DNA of 64,000 nt from Bacteroides sp. (GCA_023666705.1 JAMPBO010000003.1:124001-188000), one strand, 5' to 3'; shown: positions 1-8,804, counted from the stretch's first letter. The notes: generated by a model not told the origin, from the letters alone. Program-made: numbers and translations.

Positions 1-887
1 AGAAGTACATTTCCGCTCTTTCTGCGGTGGAGGGCTATCAGATTTTTGAATATGATGAAGATGAAATTCAGACGAAGCTTGTAGGCGGCAATGTTGAAAT
101 GGCTGTCGTCCTGGATGAGGCGATTCTGATTACAACGCTTTCTGAAAGTGAAATATATGGCTCGGTTGAGCTGTTGCTGAAAAATGTAAGTGAAGGCAGC
201 CCTGCATCGGAGGTCAGCCTTGCGTCAGAGGATGCATCGGAGGGAAGCTCTGTGTCCGAGGTCAGAATTAACGAAATTCCGAAAAAAACGCTTTCAGTAA
301 AAAATATGCTTCCTTTTATGCTGTTTAAGACGCTGACGGCGTCCTCGCTGGTAGGTGCATTGCTCATTAACGAAAAGAAGAACCGTATCCGTGACAGAAT
401 TCTTTTAAGCGGTGTCGGAACAGGAAAATATATCCTTGGTGTTTCAGGTGCGTACCTGTTTTTTTCCTGCCTCGGCTCAACAATATTCTTTTTCATTGCA
501 CAAATCGCACGGTTTGATTTTGGCTTGAAAAATGATTTTGGATTTTTGCTTATGCTGTTTTTCACAAATCTGCTCAGTGTCAGCATTATGGTGTTTGCGT
601 CTTCCATGCTGAAAAATGAGGACAGCCTGTGGATTGTAGGAAGTGCCGTTCTTATGCCGATGGGACTTTTGTCAGGCGTTTTGTTCCCTTATGACACAAT
701 GCCAAAGGCTATGAAAATAGCAGCCAATTTCTGTCCGCAACGATGGATTGCGGCAGGCATAGAGCGTATGCAGCAGACAGGCAGCATTCTATCTGCTTAT
801 CCCCAAATGCTTATGGTAATTGGTCTTACTGCAATCTTTATGGTCGGTGGGATTCTGATTTCGAAGCGGAATTTTGGGAAGGTGTAA
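1..887 (+). CDS. ABC-2 type transporter permease, C-terminal part
   Basis: The reading frame is open from the left edge of the window, so the 5' end lies outside; about 294 residues are visible. A Ser/Glu-rich soluble stretch (roughly residues 60-95) is followed by five or six hydrophobic segments, including FLLMLFFTNLLSVSIMVFAS and a segment with MPMGLLSGVLFPY followed by a Pro-Gln-Arg-Trp motif near the end. That pattern is typical of the second half of ABC-2 membrane subunits such as drug or bacteriocin exporters. The ATPase partner must lie upstream, outside the window. An intrinsic terminator follows 20 bases after the stop, so this is the last gene of its operon. The substrate cannot be told. 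Confidence 0.8.
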   Translation, partial: KYISALSAVEGYQIFEYDEDEIQTKLVGGNVEMAVVLDEAILITTLSESEIYGSVELLLKNVSEGSPASEVSLASEDASEGSSVSEVRINEIPKKTLSVKNMLPFMLFKTLTASSLVGALLINEKKNRIRDRILLSGVGTGKYILGVSGAYLFFSCLGSTIFFFIAQIARFDFGLKNDFGFLLMLFFTNLLSVSIMVFASSMLKNEDSLWIVGSAVLMPMGLLSGVLFPYDTMPKAMKIAANFCPQRWIAAGIERMQQTGSILSAYPQMLMVIGLTAIFMVGGILISKRNFGKV

Positions 888-906
888 GCTGTCGGAACAG
901 TATGGA

Positions 907-941
907 ATCGGGACTTCGTTAGAAGTTCCGATATTTTTTAT
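907..941 (+). terminator. Intrinsic terminator after the ABC permease
   Basis: An 11-base-pair stem (907-917 with 922-932, one G-T wobble) with a four-base loop is followed directly by ATTTTTTATT. It closes the permease operon and separates it from the two-component genes. Confidence 0.85.
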
Positions 942-1038
942 TCCCTAAAATCAGGCGTTTCATGCCAAATTCCAGAAATACATTTCAATTTTGCCGATAT
1001 AACAATTGAATACCTTTGCAGGATTTGAGGTGATAGAG

Positions 1039-1743
1039 TTGAATATCGCAGTTGTGGATGATGAAAAAGTAATCAGGGAGCAGATATGCCGCCTGATAAA
1101 AAAGCAGAAGCCTGACTGCCATTTGGAAGCTTATGCCGCAGGGACAGAGCTGCTTGCGTCAGAGAAAAGGTTTGACATTATTTTTCTTGATATACAGATG
1201 GATGGTGTGGATGGACTTGAAACAGCAAGGCGTTTGCGTCAGTTGCAGGATGTGTTTGTTTTGATATTTGTTACAGGCAACAGGGAGTATGTGTTTGATG
1301 CACTTGATTTATATGCGTTTCATTATCTGTTAAAGCCTGTTGAGGAAGAAAAATTCAAAGAGGTACTGGAACGGGCGGCAGAAGAGGTGCAAAAAAAGCA
1401 GGAAAAGCGGATGCTCTTTCTGAAAAAGAAAAACCTTACGCTTGACATGTCTCATATTCTTTATATTGAGAGCAGAGGAAAAAAGGTTGCAATTCATACG
1501 GATGGATTGAAAGGTATCATAGAAATTTATCTGACAATGGAGGAACTTGAGGGGCAGCTTGACGGTGACTTTTACCGTTGCCATCGGGGTTACATTGTGA
1601 ATATGGCTCACATCACAGAATATGATAATGACAGCATAACCGTTACAAACGGCGATCAGATTTATCTGACAAAGAAAAAGTACGGACATTTTGTAAAGAC
1701 ATACATGTGGTACTTACAGAATGGAGGGATATCGGGTGTATAA
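1039..1743 (+). CDS. LytTR-family response regulator
   Basis: A 234-residue two-domain regulator. The receiver domain (1-115) has the acidic pair D7-D8, phospho-acceptor D51 in FLDIQMDG, T79 and K99 in YLLKP. The C-terminal LytTR DNA-binding domain (about 130-230) shows LYIESRGKK and RCHRGYIVNM. I start it at TTG 1039 because GAGGTG lies six bases upstream and the protein then begins directly with the receiver strand NIAVVDD; an earlier TTG at 1006 would add an odd leader. The stop overlaps the start of the kinase gene that follows, its obvious partner. This arrangement is that of AgrA/ComE-type systems, which often respond to peptides and control bacteriocin or virulence genes; the target here is unknown. 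Confidence 0.92.
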   Translation: MNIAVVDDEKVIREQICRLIKKQKPDCHLEAYAAGTELLASEKRFDIIFLDIQMDGVDGLETARRLRQLQDVFVLIFVTGNREYVFDALDLYAFHYLLKPVEEEKFKEVLERAAEEVQKKQEKRMLFLKKKNLTLDMSHILYIESRGKKVAIHTDGLKGIIEIYLTMEELEGQLDGDFYRCHRGYIVNMAHITEYDNDSITVTNGDQIYLTKKKYGHFVKTYMWYLQNGGISGV

Positions 1744-3187
1744 TGCGGTTTGGCTGCTGTATTTGGTATTGGTTGTGTTTCAGGGATATTGTCTGCAATA
1801 CTTTCTTGGGAGTTTTTTGGAGCGAAGATGGAATGGCAGGTGGAGCAATCCTGCCCTGATTGTGCTTTATACGCTTGGAATTTATGGAATATCAGAGCTT
1901 GTATTTAACAATCAGAATGTGCCGGTAGACAGTGATGCAGTAAAGAAGCTGATATTGTCGCTTTGTCTTTTATCTGTGATTGCCGCATGCTTTTATCAGT
2001 CAGCCCGACCGATTACTATTTTTCTTGTAACTGCCTTTTTGGCAGTTGTGGAAATAAGCAGGTATTTTGCAGGAATATTGATGGATAAAGCGGCTGACGG
2101 AGTGACAAGTGTATGGAACCATTGTATTGATAAAGGGCTGCTCACATCGGACAGAGCCCTTCTGCTGACCATCAGCGGTGGGATGATGACGGTACAGTTT
2201 CTTCAATATTTTTTAATTGGGGGACTCCTGTTTGTGTCGCTCCGGAAAATTGTCCGTGATTTCAAGGAAAAGGATTATGCAATCAGCAGAATGGAACTTT
2301 TATTTTTGCTTACACCGACAGTGGTGGCACTGCTGACTTGCGTTTTGTTACGGACTATTATAATAACGGTGGAAAATCGTGTTCCGAAAATGCTGTATAA
2401 TAGCCATCCCATACTGGTTCTTGTTATTCCGTCCATTTTATTTTTGTCGCTGGCATCCATTTTGTGCAGTGTAAAACTGTTTCAAAATATGATTTACACA
2501 GGCAGGGCGAAAAGTGAGCGGGTGGTTCTACAAAATCAGGTAAGCAGTATGCAGGAGCATTTGGAAGAAATGGAACGTATCTACTCGGAGATACGTGGAA
2601 TGAAGCATGACATGAAAAATACGATTGCCATAATTGGACAGCTTTCCACAGAAGAAAACAGGGAGCTTAGGGAATATCTGGCGGATATGAACAACGCCTT
2701 TGAGCGTCTTAAGCTACGTTTTAAAACGGGAAATACGGTGGCAGATACATTGCTGAATATGAAATATCACGAGGCACTGCGGGAGCTTCCTGATTTGAAA
2801 ATGGAGATGGATATGTTGATGTTTCCGCAGGATTTGAAAATTCATGGCTATGACATCGGCATTATACTTGGAAATGCAATTGATAATGCAGTGGAGGCAT
2901 GCAGGAGACTGAAGGAGACGGACAAGGAAGTAGATACATTTATTCGGCTAATATCCATGCAAAAAGGGAAGTGTTTGGTGGTTAAAATAGAAAACAGCTT
3001 TGACGGTAAGCTGTTTAAAAAGAAACAGGCAGAATTTCCAATGACGGTTAAGACTGATAAAGAACATCATGGCATGGGGCTTAGAAACATAAAAAACACA
3101 GTTGAAAAATACCATGGAACAATTGATTATAAGGTGGAGAACAGGACATTTATTCTGTCTGTAATGATGAAAAATGAGAGAAACTAA
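1736..3187 (+). CDS. GHKL-domain sensor histidine kinase
   Basis: A membrane sensor kinase of about 483 residues. The N-terminal half has six or so hydrophobic segments (for example residues 2-25, 68-90, 190-215, 230-250); the C-terminal half has the phospho-acceptor His near residue 291 in MKHDMKN, an N-box GNAIDNAVEAC and a G-box HGMGLRNIKNTV. This is the AgrC-like HPK10 layout that pairs with LytTR regulators. GTG 1736 is preferred as start because GGAGGG lies seven bases before it; ATG 1721 is an alternative. It overlaps the regulator gene by eight bases, which suggests translational coupling. No prepeptide or processing protease gene of agr type is seen next to it. Confidence 0.9.
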   Translation: MYNAVWLLYLVLVVFQGYCLQYFLGSFLERRWNGRWSNPALIVLYTLGIYGISELVFNNQNVPVDSDAVKKLILSLCLLSVIAACFYQSARPITIFLVTAFLAVVEISRYFAGILMDKAADGVTSVWNHCIDKGLLTSDRALLLTISGGMMTVQFLQYFLIGGLLFVSLRKIVRDFKEKDYAISRMELLFLLTPTVVALLTCVLLRTIIITVENRVPKMLYNSHPILVLVIPSILFLSLASILCSVKLFQNMIYTGRAKSERVVLQNQVSSMQEHLEEMERIYSEIRGMKHDMKNTIAIIGQLSTEENRELREYLADMNNAFERLKLRFKTGNTVADTLLNMKYHEALRELPDLKMEMDMLMFPQDLKIHGYDIGIILGNAIDNAVEACRRLKETDKEVDTFIRLISMQKGKCLVVKIENSFDGKLFKKKQAEFPMTVKTDKEHHGMGLRNIKNTVEKYHGTIDYKVENRTFILSVMMKNERN

Positions 3188-3302
3188 GTATTCACATTAA
3201 AATTAAAATATAGTTTGTCAGTTCATTGGATGTAAGCAAATTCCAGTTTTATAGGAAACTGCTAAGTGATGGGCTGATGCTGAAAGGAAAGGAGCTATGA
3301 AC

Positions 3303-4136
3303 ATGAGTAGTGGAAACAGAATTGAAGCAGGGCAGTATATGGGTGAATCCTATCAGGAGCGTATCGGCAAAATAACGGACAAAACTGCGGCAAATGCGTT
3401 TAAAACAGCGTATGAGAACAAAATGGCAGGTAGCATGGATTATATTTCACAAATCAGTAAGCTGTTTAATACGGGAAAGGTGGGAGCCACAAATTTTGTG
3501 GATGCATTTCCGCAATATAATGTGACAACCCATGTGGGAAATGCCAATATTTCTTCGTCAAACTGGCAGCGAAACGATTTCCCGTTCTGGGAATATTTCC
3601 AGAAAAACACAAGTGCGGATGCCTTAAATGACTGGAAGCCCGCAGGGCAGAATCCGCCTCAGACAAGAAGCGATTTGCAGAGAAATTACAGCAGTGTTGG
3701 TTCGGGAAAGATTGCCATTTTGATTCCTGAGAGTCTACAGAAAAAAATGGATGCAGACCCTGCCTATGCCAGACAGATAATGGCAAAGGTCCAGGAGTGG
3801 AAGGAAGATTATGACCGCTGGGATAACACGACAGCGGCTGCCCTTGGAATGAATGTGGCGGAGCAGCAGGCGGCAAAAAGCTATGTGTTTGACTTGGATG
3901 AAAACGGGGATGTGAGAAATTGTACGGTTACAGCACCGGGAAGAATTACGGGACCTTCGAAGGAGGAAATGGAGCAATTACGGGCAGAGCAGGAAAGAAA
4001 AAGAAAACGCCGCGTGAAATACATAGAAATATTACAGGAAAATGCCGACAGAAGAAGAACACAGGAATTAGAGGATTTAAGGTTTTACCAAAGCCAGATG
4101 GCGGGAAATTATAGACAAAGGGCTGTCAGTTCATAA
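3303..4136 (+). CDS. Unknown protein, Lachnospiraceae-type, coiled charged C-terminus
   Basis: A 277-residue soluble protein without signal peptide or membrane segment. A conserved-looking central part (about 137-180) reads GKIAILIPESLQKKMD and then VQEWKEDYDRWDN, and the C-terminus (about 225-275) is a highly charged, probably coiled helix rich in Glu, Arg and Lys. The layout resembles proteins annotated as DUF6033 in this family of bacteria (recollection, not checked). AGGAG eight bases upstream supports ATG 3303 over ATG 3297. It follows the two-component genes on the same strand with a gap of about 115 bases, and a paralogue follows it, so both may be targets of that system (inference). 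Function unknown. Confidence 0.75.
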   Translation: MSSGNRIEAGQYMGESYQERIGKITDKTAANAFKTAYENKMAGSMDYISQISKLFNTGKVGATNFVDAFPQYNVTTHVGNANISSSNWQRNDFPFWEYFQKNTSADALNDWKPAGQNPPQTRSDLQRNYSSVGSGKIAILIPESLQKKMDADPAYARQIMAKVQEWKEDYDRWDNTTAAALGMNVAEQQAAKSYVFDLDENGDVRNCTVTAPGRITGPSKEEMEQLRAEQERKRKRRVKYIEILQENADRRRTQELEDLRFYQSQMAGNYRQRAVSS

Positions 4137-4144
4137 ATAATAGT

Positions 4145-4223
4145 AGGCGGTTGCGAAATGTCATATTATCGAAAAGTAGTTGTACAACGAACGTTTTCAA
4201 AAGACAGAGTTTCGCAATTGCCT
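4145..4223. repeat. Palindromic repeat element, copy 1
   Basis: Arms 4145-4158 and 4210-4223 pair over 14 bases with two G-T wobbles. The centre contains the palindrome GTTGTACAAC. The outer arms are almost the same as those of the element at 9721-9869, and the inside resembles 53440-53502, so this looks like a small dispersed palindromic (MITE- or REP-like) element between two genes. It has no reading frame and no T-tail of a normal terminator. Confidence 0.6.
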
Positions 4224-4254
4224 AAATAAATAATAGAAGTGGAAGGAAAAGATT

Positions 4255-4824
4255 ATGTCAATTATAGGAATTGGAAATAACTACAACGATATATATGGAA
4301 GCATTTATACATATAAGAAAAATGATGTAGGAACGGAGGCACAAGCAAGGGAAGCTGCGTCTTCGAGGACAAGTGGTGAGAAAAATATGGCAAAAAGTGA
4401 TGCATCAGATTATTATTCTTATATTGCAAAAAAATATGATTGTGTAAGAAACGGAAATGTTGTAATTTCAAGTGCATATTTAAAGGAATGTGCAAATAAC
4501 GCCGATAAGGCAAAGGAACTGGGAGAAAGTCTTGCTTTTTACAAGGAAAGTTGTAAAAGTGGGTATGAAAATGCGAAAGCTAATGCAAGAGGAATTGGTG
4601 CAAAGCTTACGAATTATTCGGAAAGCTGGAGTATTGACAACAAAGGAAACATAATTATGCAGGCTTCAGCAACAGTTGTGTCTGATACAAAGGGATGGCG
4701 GGAACTGAAAGAGGAGCAGGAGGAACGCTTAAAGAAGAAAAAGGAGCAGGAGGAGCAACTGGAAAAATTAAAAGAGAGAAGGGAAGACAAAAAGAGAGAG
4801 GACATTTATTATCAGGCGGATTAA
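4255..4824 (+). CDS. Unknown protein, paralogue of the preceding gene
   Basis: A 189-residue soluble protein. It shares its architecture with the protein just upstream: a Ser/Ala-rich N-terminus, a central helical part (about 75-115), a short strand region with IDNKGNIIMQASATV matching FDLDENGDVRNCTVTA of the neighbour, and a strongly charged helical tail (about 143-185, alternating Glu and Lys). GGAAGGAAAAG precedes the ATG. Its stop codon overlaps the stop of the convergent acyltransferase gene. Charged tail and pairing suggest an oligomerising or surface-associated protein, but no function can be assigned. Confidence 0.75.
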   Translation: MSIIGIGNNYNDIYGSIYTYKKNDVGTEAQAREAASSRTSGEKNMAKSDASDYYSYIAKKYDCVRNGNVVISSAYLKECANNADKAKELGESLAFYKESCKSGYENAKANARGIGAKLTNYSESWSIDNKGNIIMQASATVVSDTKGWRELKEEQEERLKKKKEQEEQLEKLKERREDKKREDIYYQAD

Positions 4825-5882
4825 AGTGCGTGGTTGTCCGTAGCCCTCTTTTTTGTGGAAACTAATTTTTGCAACAATGAAAATATTCCTCCAGTAACAA
4901 AGCAACAGAAAGTAATAAGCAGTATGAGCAGACCGAGCGTGATACAGGCATTTTGTTTTTTATCTGCTGAAAATGTAATGCTGTTCAGTTTCAGATAGTA
5001 AAAGCCTACACGCACCACATAAATATGAACGAGATAAATAAGCAGCGTGTGTCTGCCTATATACGAAAAAATACATTTTTTGTGGGTCATTAGGCACATG
5101 ATGGAAACCATCAGTATCGTTGCCAAAATATAAACGACAATCCGAAACATCAGTCCGAGTAGCTTGGCATTTGGGTATATACTTTCATAAGATGCATTGC
5201 CTGCCAATACCTGACGGTTCAAAATGTCTTTTGTGTACAGGTGCCATATGAGCAGAAATATGACTGCTACAAGCATGAGTGCACATGTTTTGTGGGAAAG
5301 AGAGGGCTGTTTTTCGTCCATGTTATTCTTCTTTGAAGCCACTAGATAGCCTGCAATGAAATAAGGAAAAAAATATACTGTTCGTCCTACGGCAAAGCTG
5401 TGCCCGATAGATTCGTCGAAGCCAATCAGCAGACTGAAGGCTATGGCAACGCAAAAATAGCGGGAGAGCTTTGCGTCCTTTCCCTGAAGAAATTTTGTCA
5501 AGATGTATGCGTACACCATAAATAACAAATACCAGCAACAGTATTTTGGAGATGCAAGCAGATTTAAAAGCTTGAAGTCAGGAACCGTACAATATTCAAA
5601 TATTGTAAACAATACCTGCATCATCAAATAGCAAAAAAACATTTTTATTATTTTTCTCTCAACAGGTGTGGTTGAAATCTGTGCAAAATATCCGTTAATA
5701 AAAATAAATAACGGCATGTGAAAGCTATAGATAAGAACCCATAGCTTAGGGAAAAGCTGAAAGTCGTTTATATAACATTCCAGCAGATGTCCCGAAACTA
5801 CGGCAAGTATTAAAAACCCTTTTAAATTGTCCCAATAATAAACTCTTTGTTTTGGCATAACAGATGTTGTCAATTTAGTCAT
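4821..5882 (-). CDS. Acyltransferase family 3 membrane protein
   Basis: A 353-residue protein with about ten hydrophobic segments. The N-terminus has the family signature YYWDNLKGFLILAVVSGHLL, with the conserved His of the first helix, and FHMPLFIFINGYF follows near residue 55. This is the pattern of acyltransferase 3 / fucose 4-O-acetylase-like enzymes that move acetyl groups across the membrane onto sugars of polysaccharide, peptidoglycan or glycolipid. The start at 5882 has only a weak AAGGG upstream; the Met at residue 9 is an alternative. No polysaccharide genes lie beside it, so the acceptor is unknown. It is transcribed against its neighbour 4255-4824 with overlapping stops. Confidence 0.85.
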   Translation of the reverse strand: MTKLTTSVMPKQRVYYWDNLKGFLILAVVSGHLLECYINDFQLFPKLWVLIYSFHMPLFIFINGYFAQISTTPVERKIIKMFFCYLMMQVLFTIFEYCTVPDFKLLNLLASPKYCCWYLLFMVYAYILTKFLQGKDAKLSRYFCVAIAFSLLIGFDESIGHSFAVGRTVYFFPYFIAGYLVASKKNNMDEKQPSLSHKTCALMLVAVIFLLIWHLYTKDILNRQVLAGNASYESIYPNAKLLGLMFRIVVYILATILMVSIMCLMTHKKCIFSYIGRHTLLIYLVHIYVVRVGFYYLKLNSITFSADKKQNACITLGLLILLITFCCFVTGGIFSLLQKLVSTKKRATDNHAL

Positions 5883-6013
5883 ATCAAATTACCCTTAAAT
5901 TTTCGTAAAAATCAAAAAAGTTTTTAATATTTTATCACATGTGATTTTGTTTATCCATACAAAAAGGAGATTTGCAATGTTACATATCAGAGTATAAAAG
6001 TACTTGTGTGTTG

Positions 6014-6022
6014 TGGTATAAT
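6014..6022 (+). promoter_or_regulatory. Extended -10 promoter element
   Basis: TGGTATAAT is an extended -10 box about 45 bases before the start of the small monooxygenase-like gene. No good -35 hexamer is seen, which is usual for extended -10 promoters. Confidence 0.5.
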
Positions 6023-6066
6023 ATATAAATATAAAGAATTAAGTAAAATATAGGGAGGGAAACAAA

Positions 6067-6399
6067 ATGGCTGTCACGGTAAATATTTATTATACAGGAA
6101 AAAATGGAAGTGCAAGAAGGTTTGCAGAGGAAATGGTATCGGCAGGAGTAGTCAGTAATATCCGTGCGGAAGCAGGAAATATACGGTATGAGTATTTTTT
6201 TCCGATGGAAGATAATGAAACAGTGCTTTTGATTGATAGTTGGGAAGACCAGCATTCTTTAGATGTACATCATGCTTCGCCTATGATGGAGCAAATTACA
6301 AGGCTTAGGGAAAAGTATGATTTACATATGAAGGTGGAACGGTATTTGTCTGATGCGGACGGAGCCACGGAGAATGACAAAGCATTTATAAGGGAATAA
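6067..6399 (+). CDS. ABM-domain protein, putative quinol monooxygenase
   Basis: A 110-residue protein matching the size and pattern of single-domain ABM (antibiotic biosynthesis monooxygenase / YgiN-like) proteins: an N-terminal strand, a helix with RRFAEEMV, the strand YEYFFPMEDNETVLLIDSW and a helix beginning SLDVHHASPMM, where the paired His residues are typical. Members dimerise as ferredoxin-like beta barrels and act on quinones or other aromatic substrates; the true substrate here is unknown. AGGGAGGG lies eight bases before the ATG. An SDR oxidoreductase follows 66 bases later on the same strand and may work with it. Confidence 0.8.
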   Translation: MAVTVNIYYTGKNGSARRFAEEMVSAGVVSNIRAEAGNIRYEYFFPMEDNETVLLIDSWEDQHSLDVHHASPMMEQITRLREKYDLHMKVERYLSDADGATENDKAFIRE

Positions 6400-6465
6400 A
6401 AAGATGATATAATATGCTTTACATATGCAGGAATAATAAAAATACGATTTTGGAGGAGCATGTAA

Positions 6466-7194
6466 ATGACAGATGTAAAAGGAAGATGGGCATTGGTCAC
6501 AGGTGCCAGCAGAGGAATTGGAAGGCTTGCGGCGAAATATTTGGCAAAGCAGGGCTGTAACATTATTGTTCACAGCTCAAGGCTTGAGCATTCAAGGGCA
6601 GTCAGTAAGGAGATACAAGCTTTGGGTGTATCTACATTTGAAGTGGCAGCAAATCTGTCGGATATGGGACAGGTAAAAAATATGCTTGAGCAGATTGATG
6701 CCATGAAAGCCCGTGTAGATATTGTATTAAACAATGCCGGCGTTCAGGTTGCATATAGGACAAGGTATTTTGAAACACCTGTATCAGATTATGAGGAAAG
6801 CTTTCTGATAAATACCATTGCTCCCATGATGATTTGTTATCATTTTCTTCCGAAAATGATTGAAAATGGATTTGGCAGGATTGTAAATACGACAAGCGGA
6901 ATCAGACTGGAGCCACAACAGGCAGGATATTCAGCCAGCAAGGCGGCACTTGACAAGGTAACTGTAGATTTAGGCTCTACGGTAGATGGAACGGACGTTA
7001 TGATAAATCTTACAGACCCTGGATGGTGTAGAACAGACCTTGGCGGAAATAATGCCCCAAATAGCCCTGAAAGTGCCCTGCCGGGTGTCGTTCTTGGCGT
7101 ATTCCTTGATGATAAGAAATCAGGAAGAATTATTTCGGCACAGGAATATGCAGGATTATCTTTAGATGAGGCTGTTGCATTGGCAGGAAAATAG
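6466..7194 (+). CDS. SDR-family NAD(P)-dependent oxidoreductase
   Basis: A 242-residue classical short-chain dehydrogenase/reductase. It shows the cofactor motif TGASRGIGR at residues 13-21, NNAGVQ at about 88, a catalytic Ser in TTSGIR and YSASKAALDKV with the catalytic Tyr and Lys near 154-158. GGAGG sits before the ATG. The C-terminal region DPGWCRTDLGGNNAPNSPE is typical of carbonyl or ketone reductases that are NADPH-dependent. It probably shares a transcript with the ABM-domain gene upstream, and a strong terminator lies about 115 bases downstream. Substrate not identifiable. Confidence 0.9.
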   Translation: MTDVKGRWALVTGASRGIGRLAAKYLAKQGCNIIVHSSRLEHSRAVSKEIQALGVSTFEVAANLSDMGQVKNMLEQIDAMKARVDIVLNNAGVQVAYRTRYFETPVSDYEESFLINTIAPMMICYHFLPKMIENGFGRIVNTTSGIRLEPQQAGYSASKAALDKVTVDLGSTVDGTDVMINLTDPGWCRTDLGGNNAPNSPESALPGVVLGVFLDDKKSGRIISAQEYAGLSLDEAVALAGK

Positions 7195-7308
7195 AGAATG
7201 ATGCGGTATTTGAAATCTAATTAATGCATAAGAAAAATTTATGTTATCTAAGCCAATTCTTTAAGCTGTAAAAATAAAAAGATATAGTCTAGATAATTTA
7301 AAATGAAA

Positions 7309-7350
7309 AGCAAGACCGTCACAGAAGGCTTACCCCGTGACGGTCTTGCT
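7309..7350. terminator. Strong bidirectional terminator
   Basis: A 14-base perfect stem (7309-7322 with 7337-7350) with a 14-base loop, with A-rich sequence on the left and TTTATT on the right. It sits between two convergent genes (SDR on plus, sigma-like factor on minus) and can serve both. Confidence 0.85.
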
Positions 7351-7427
7351 TTATTCCCATCTGCACATCCTAGTATCAGAACTAAAGCACAGAAAACGAT
7401 TCTTTTTGTGGAAAAGCTGTTCACACA

Positions 7428-7850
7428 TTATCCGTTGTCTGCGTTACATAAAATATCCTTCAGTCTTTTCAAAATCCTTTTGTGTCTGTAATGCAGGGTT
7501 GATAAGGGAACATCATCTTCTTTGGATATGGTACGCAGGGATGTTCCATAAAAATACAGGCGGTATATCAGTGCATAGTCGTCTGCTGAAAGCTGCTCTA
7601 ATGCATGGTGAAGGTTGCTTATTTCCATATTTTTGATGACCTGCTCGTCCACGGGCGGACTTGCCTCGTCTAAAAAAATGTCACTTCCGTTTGTCTCCTC
7701 CGTATCAAGTGCATTGTAATAAAAAACTTTATTGTGTATATCACCTTCTGCAAAATATCGTTCCTTCCGTTGTCCCTGCCAGTATGCCTTGTAGACTGTC
7801 TCACTGACTGCAATGGGAAGATTGTCAATCCATATAAAAAAATCACTCAT
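7428..7850 (-). CDS. Sigma-70-like region 4 protein
   Basis: A 140-residue protein with a clear C-terminal helix-turn-helix of sigma region 4: LEQLSADDYALIYRLYFYG, then SLRTISKEDDVPLSTLHYRHKRILKRL (about 85-133). The N-terminal part has little resemblance to a full sigma region 2, so it is a small sigma-like or RNA-polymerase-binding regulator. Such genes are common in integrative and conjugative elements and in secondary-function modules of Clostridia. AGGAGG precedes the ATG. It is transcribed away from the module at 8175-10753 and may control it, which is inference from position only. Confidence 0.75.
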   Translation of the reverse strand: MSDFFIWIDNLPIAVSETVYKAYWQGQRKERYFAEGDIHNKVFYYNALDTEETNGSDIFLDEASPPVDEQVIKNMEISNLHHALEQLSADDYALIYRLYFYGTSLRTISKEDDVPLSTLHYRHKRILKRLKDILCNADNG

Positions 7851-8174
7851 CGGTTATAATTCCTCCTATTTCTTGTATGCCGTATCGCATAAGTATTCGG
7901 CAGCCGGATATGGGATAGCAGTGTATCTTCGCACATACCCATACTTCAATAGGGAAATCAGGCATGTTTTTCATTACCATAAAATGCGGGTGGTAAATAA
8001 AAAACATTTTTTACTTTACAAAAACAAACATATGTTCTATTATGAGTTTATCAGAAACAATAAACACTGTCAATAAAAAATATTGAGAACTGAATCAACC
8101 TACAGTATGGCATATCGTCTTTGGAGAGGGACTATAAAAACTACTACTTTATAATATGAGGGAGGAACAGCAAT
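7851..8174. other. Divergent intergenic region
   Basis: About 320 bases, AT-rich, between the start of the sigma-like gene (minus) and the first unknown gene of the module (plus). It contains an SOS-like near-palindrome at 8026-8037 and a TATAAT at 8150-8155, nineteen bases before the ribosome binding site of 8175; no matching -35 is seen. No credible gene lies in it. Confidence 0.5.
8026..8037. promoter_or_regulatory. Possible LexA-type site, one mismatch
   Basis: AAACATATGTTC differs at one position from the Gram-positive SOS consensus GAAC-RNRY-GTTC. It lies in the divergent region between the sigma-like gene and the first paralogue. It is supported mainly by the perfect copy at 8805-8816. 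Confidence 0.35.
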
Positions 8175-8795
8175 ATGAAGGAGCTTAAGATACAGGTGAT
8201 GGAGGACGATTTAAAAATTTTGAAGGATAATCACTATGCCTTGTGCATTGCAAAGAGCGTGGAGGATTGTGATTTCAATGTGATATGGCAGGCAGAGCAA
8301 AATTTTACACAGCAAAATTCAATCACATGGGAAGAAAAATACAGCATATTTGCCAGCAGGCAAATGAAAAAGCAAACTGTAGTGCAGATGAATGTCTCAC
8401 CAAAGGAAATTGCTACAGGGCAGCAGATTACATTGCTTGCGGAGGGTTGCTTTGGAGATGTGGAGTCGTCTAAGGAACAAGATGAAATTATAATGACAAA
8501 TCAGTGGACGCCGATTTATCCGGGACTTTGTCAGCAATGTACAGGCTTTGCAGGAGATACCGCATATGCTCCGTTTTATGTAAGTCCCGATATGTGTATA
8601 CCTGGCACATTTACTACAAAGCCAACAGAACAAATTATGGTATGGTTTGCACAGAATGCACAAAGCGGATTGATAATTTCCGAAAAGAAATATGAAGAAA
8701 CGGAAAAAGCACTCAGCAACTTTATTACCATAGATATGAGCGGAAAAAATGAAATGTCAATAGCATTTGATAAGTTCTCATGGAAAAAAATATAA
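8175..8795 (+). CDS. Unknown leaderless protein, paralogue A
   Basis: A 206-residue protein without signal peptide or membrane segment. It is clearly related to the next gene: both have ALCIAKSV..FNVIWQA / MCFAKKV..YNVIWQS, an ITW/FSW followed by a strand, a VSPKEIATGQ / SNPKTIGLGE motif, YVSPDMC / YVSENEC and IMVWFAQNA / VMIWFEYNA near residues 155-165. The alternating hydrophobic pattern suggests a beta-rich fold. Strong GGAGG ribosome binding site. I do not recognise the family. It precedes a paralogue and a protease, and could be a substrate or effector in that set. Confidence 0.75.
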   Translation: MKELKIQVMEDDLKILKDNHYALCIAKSVEDCDFNVIWQAEQNFTQQNSITWEEKYSIFASRQMKKQTVVQMNVSPKEIATGQQITLLAEGCFGDVESSKEQDEIIMTNQWTPIYPGLCQQCTGFAGDTAYAPFYVSPDMCIPGTFTTKPTEQIMVWFAQNAQSGLIISEKKYEETEKALSNFITIDMSGKNEMSIAFDKFSWKKI

Positions 8796-8804
8796 AAAAT
8801 AATG

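Noticed and set aside
68-607. Long minus-strand frame opposite the ABC permease
   Set aside because: It lies wholly antisense to a convincing membrane-protein gene, has no ribosome binding site and shows no recognised motif.
7303-7636. Frames over the 7.3-7.6 kb terminator
   Set aside because: They cross a perfect terminator stem and run antisense to the sigma-like gene.
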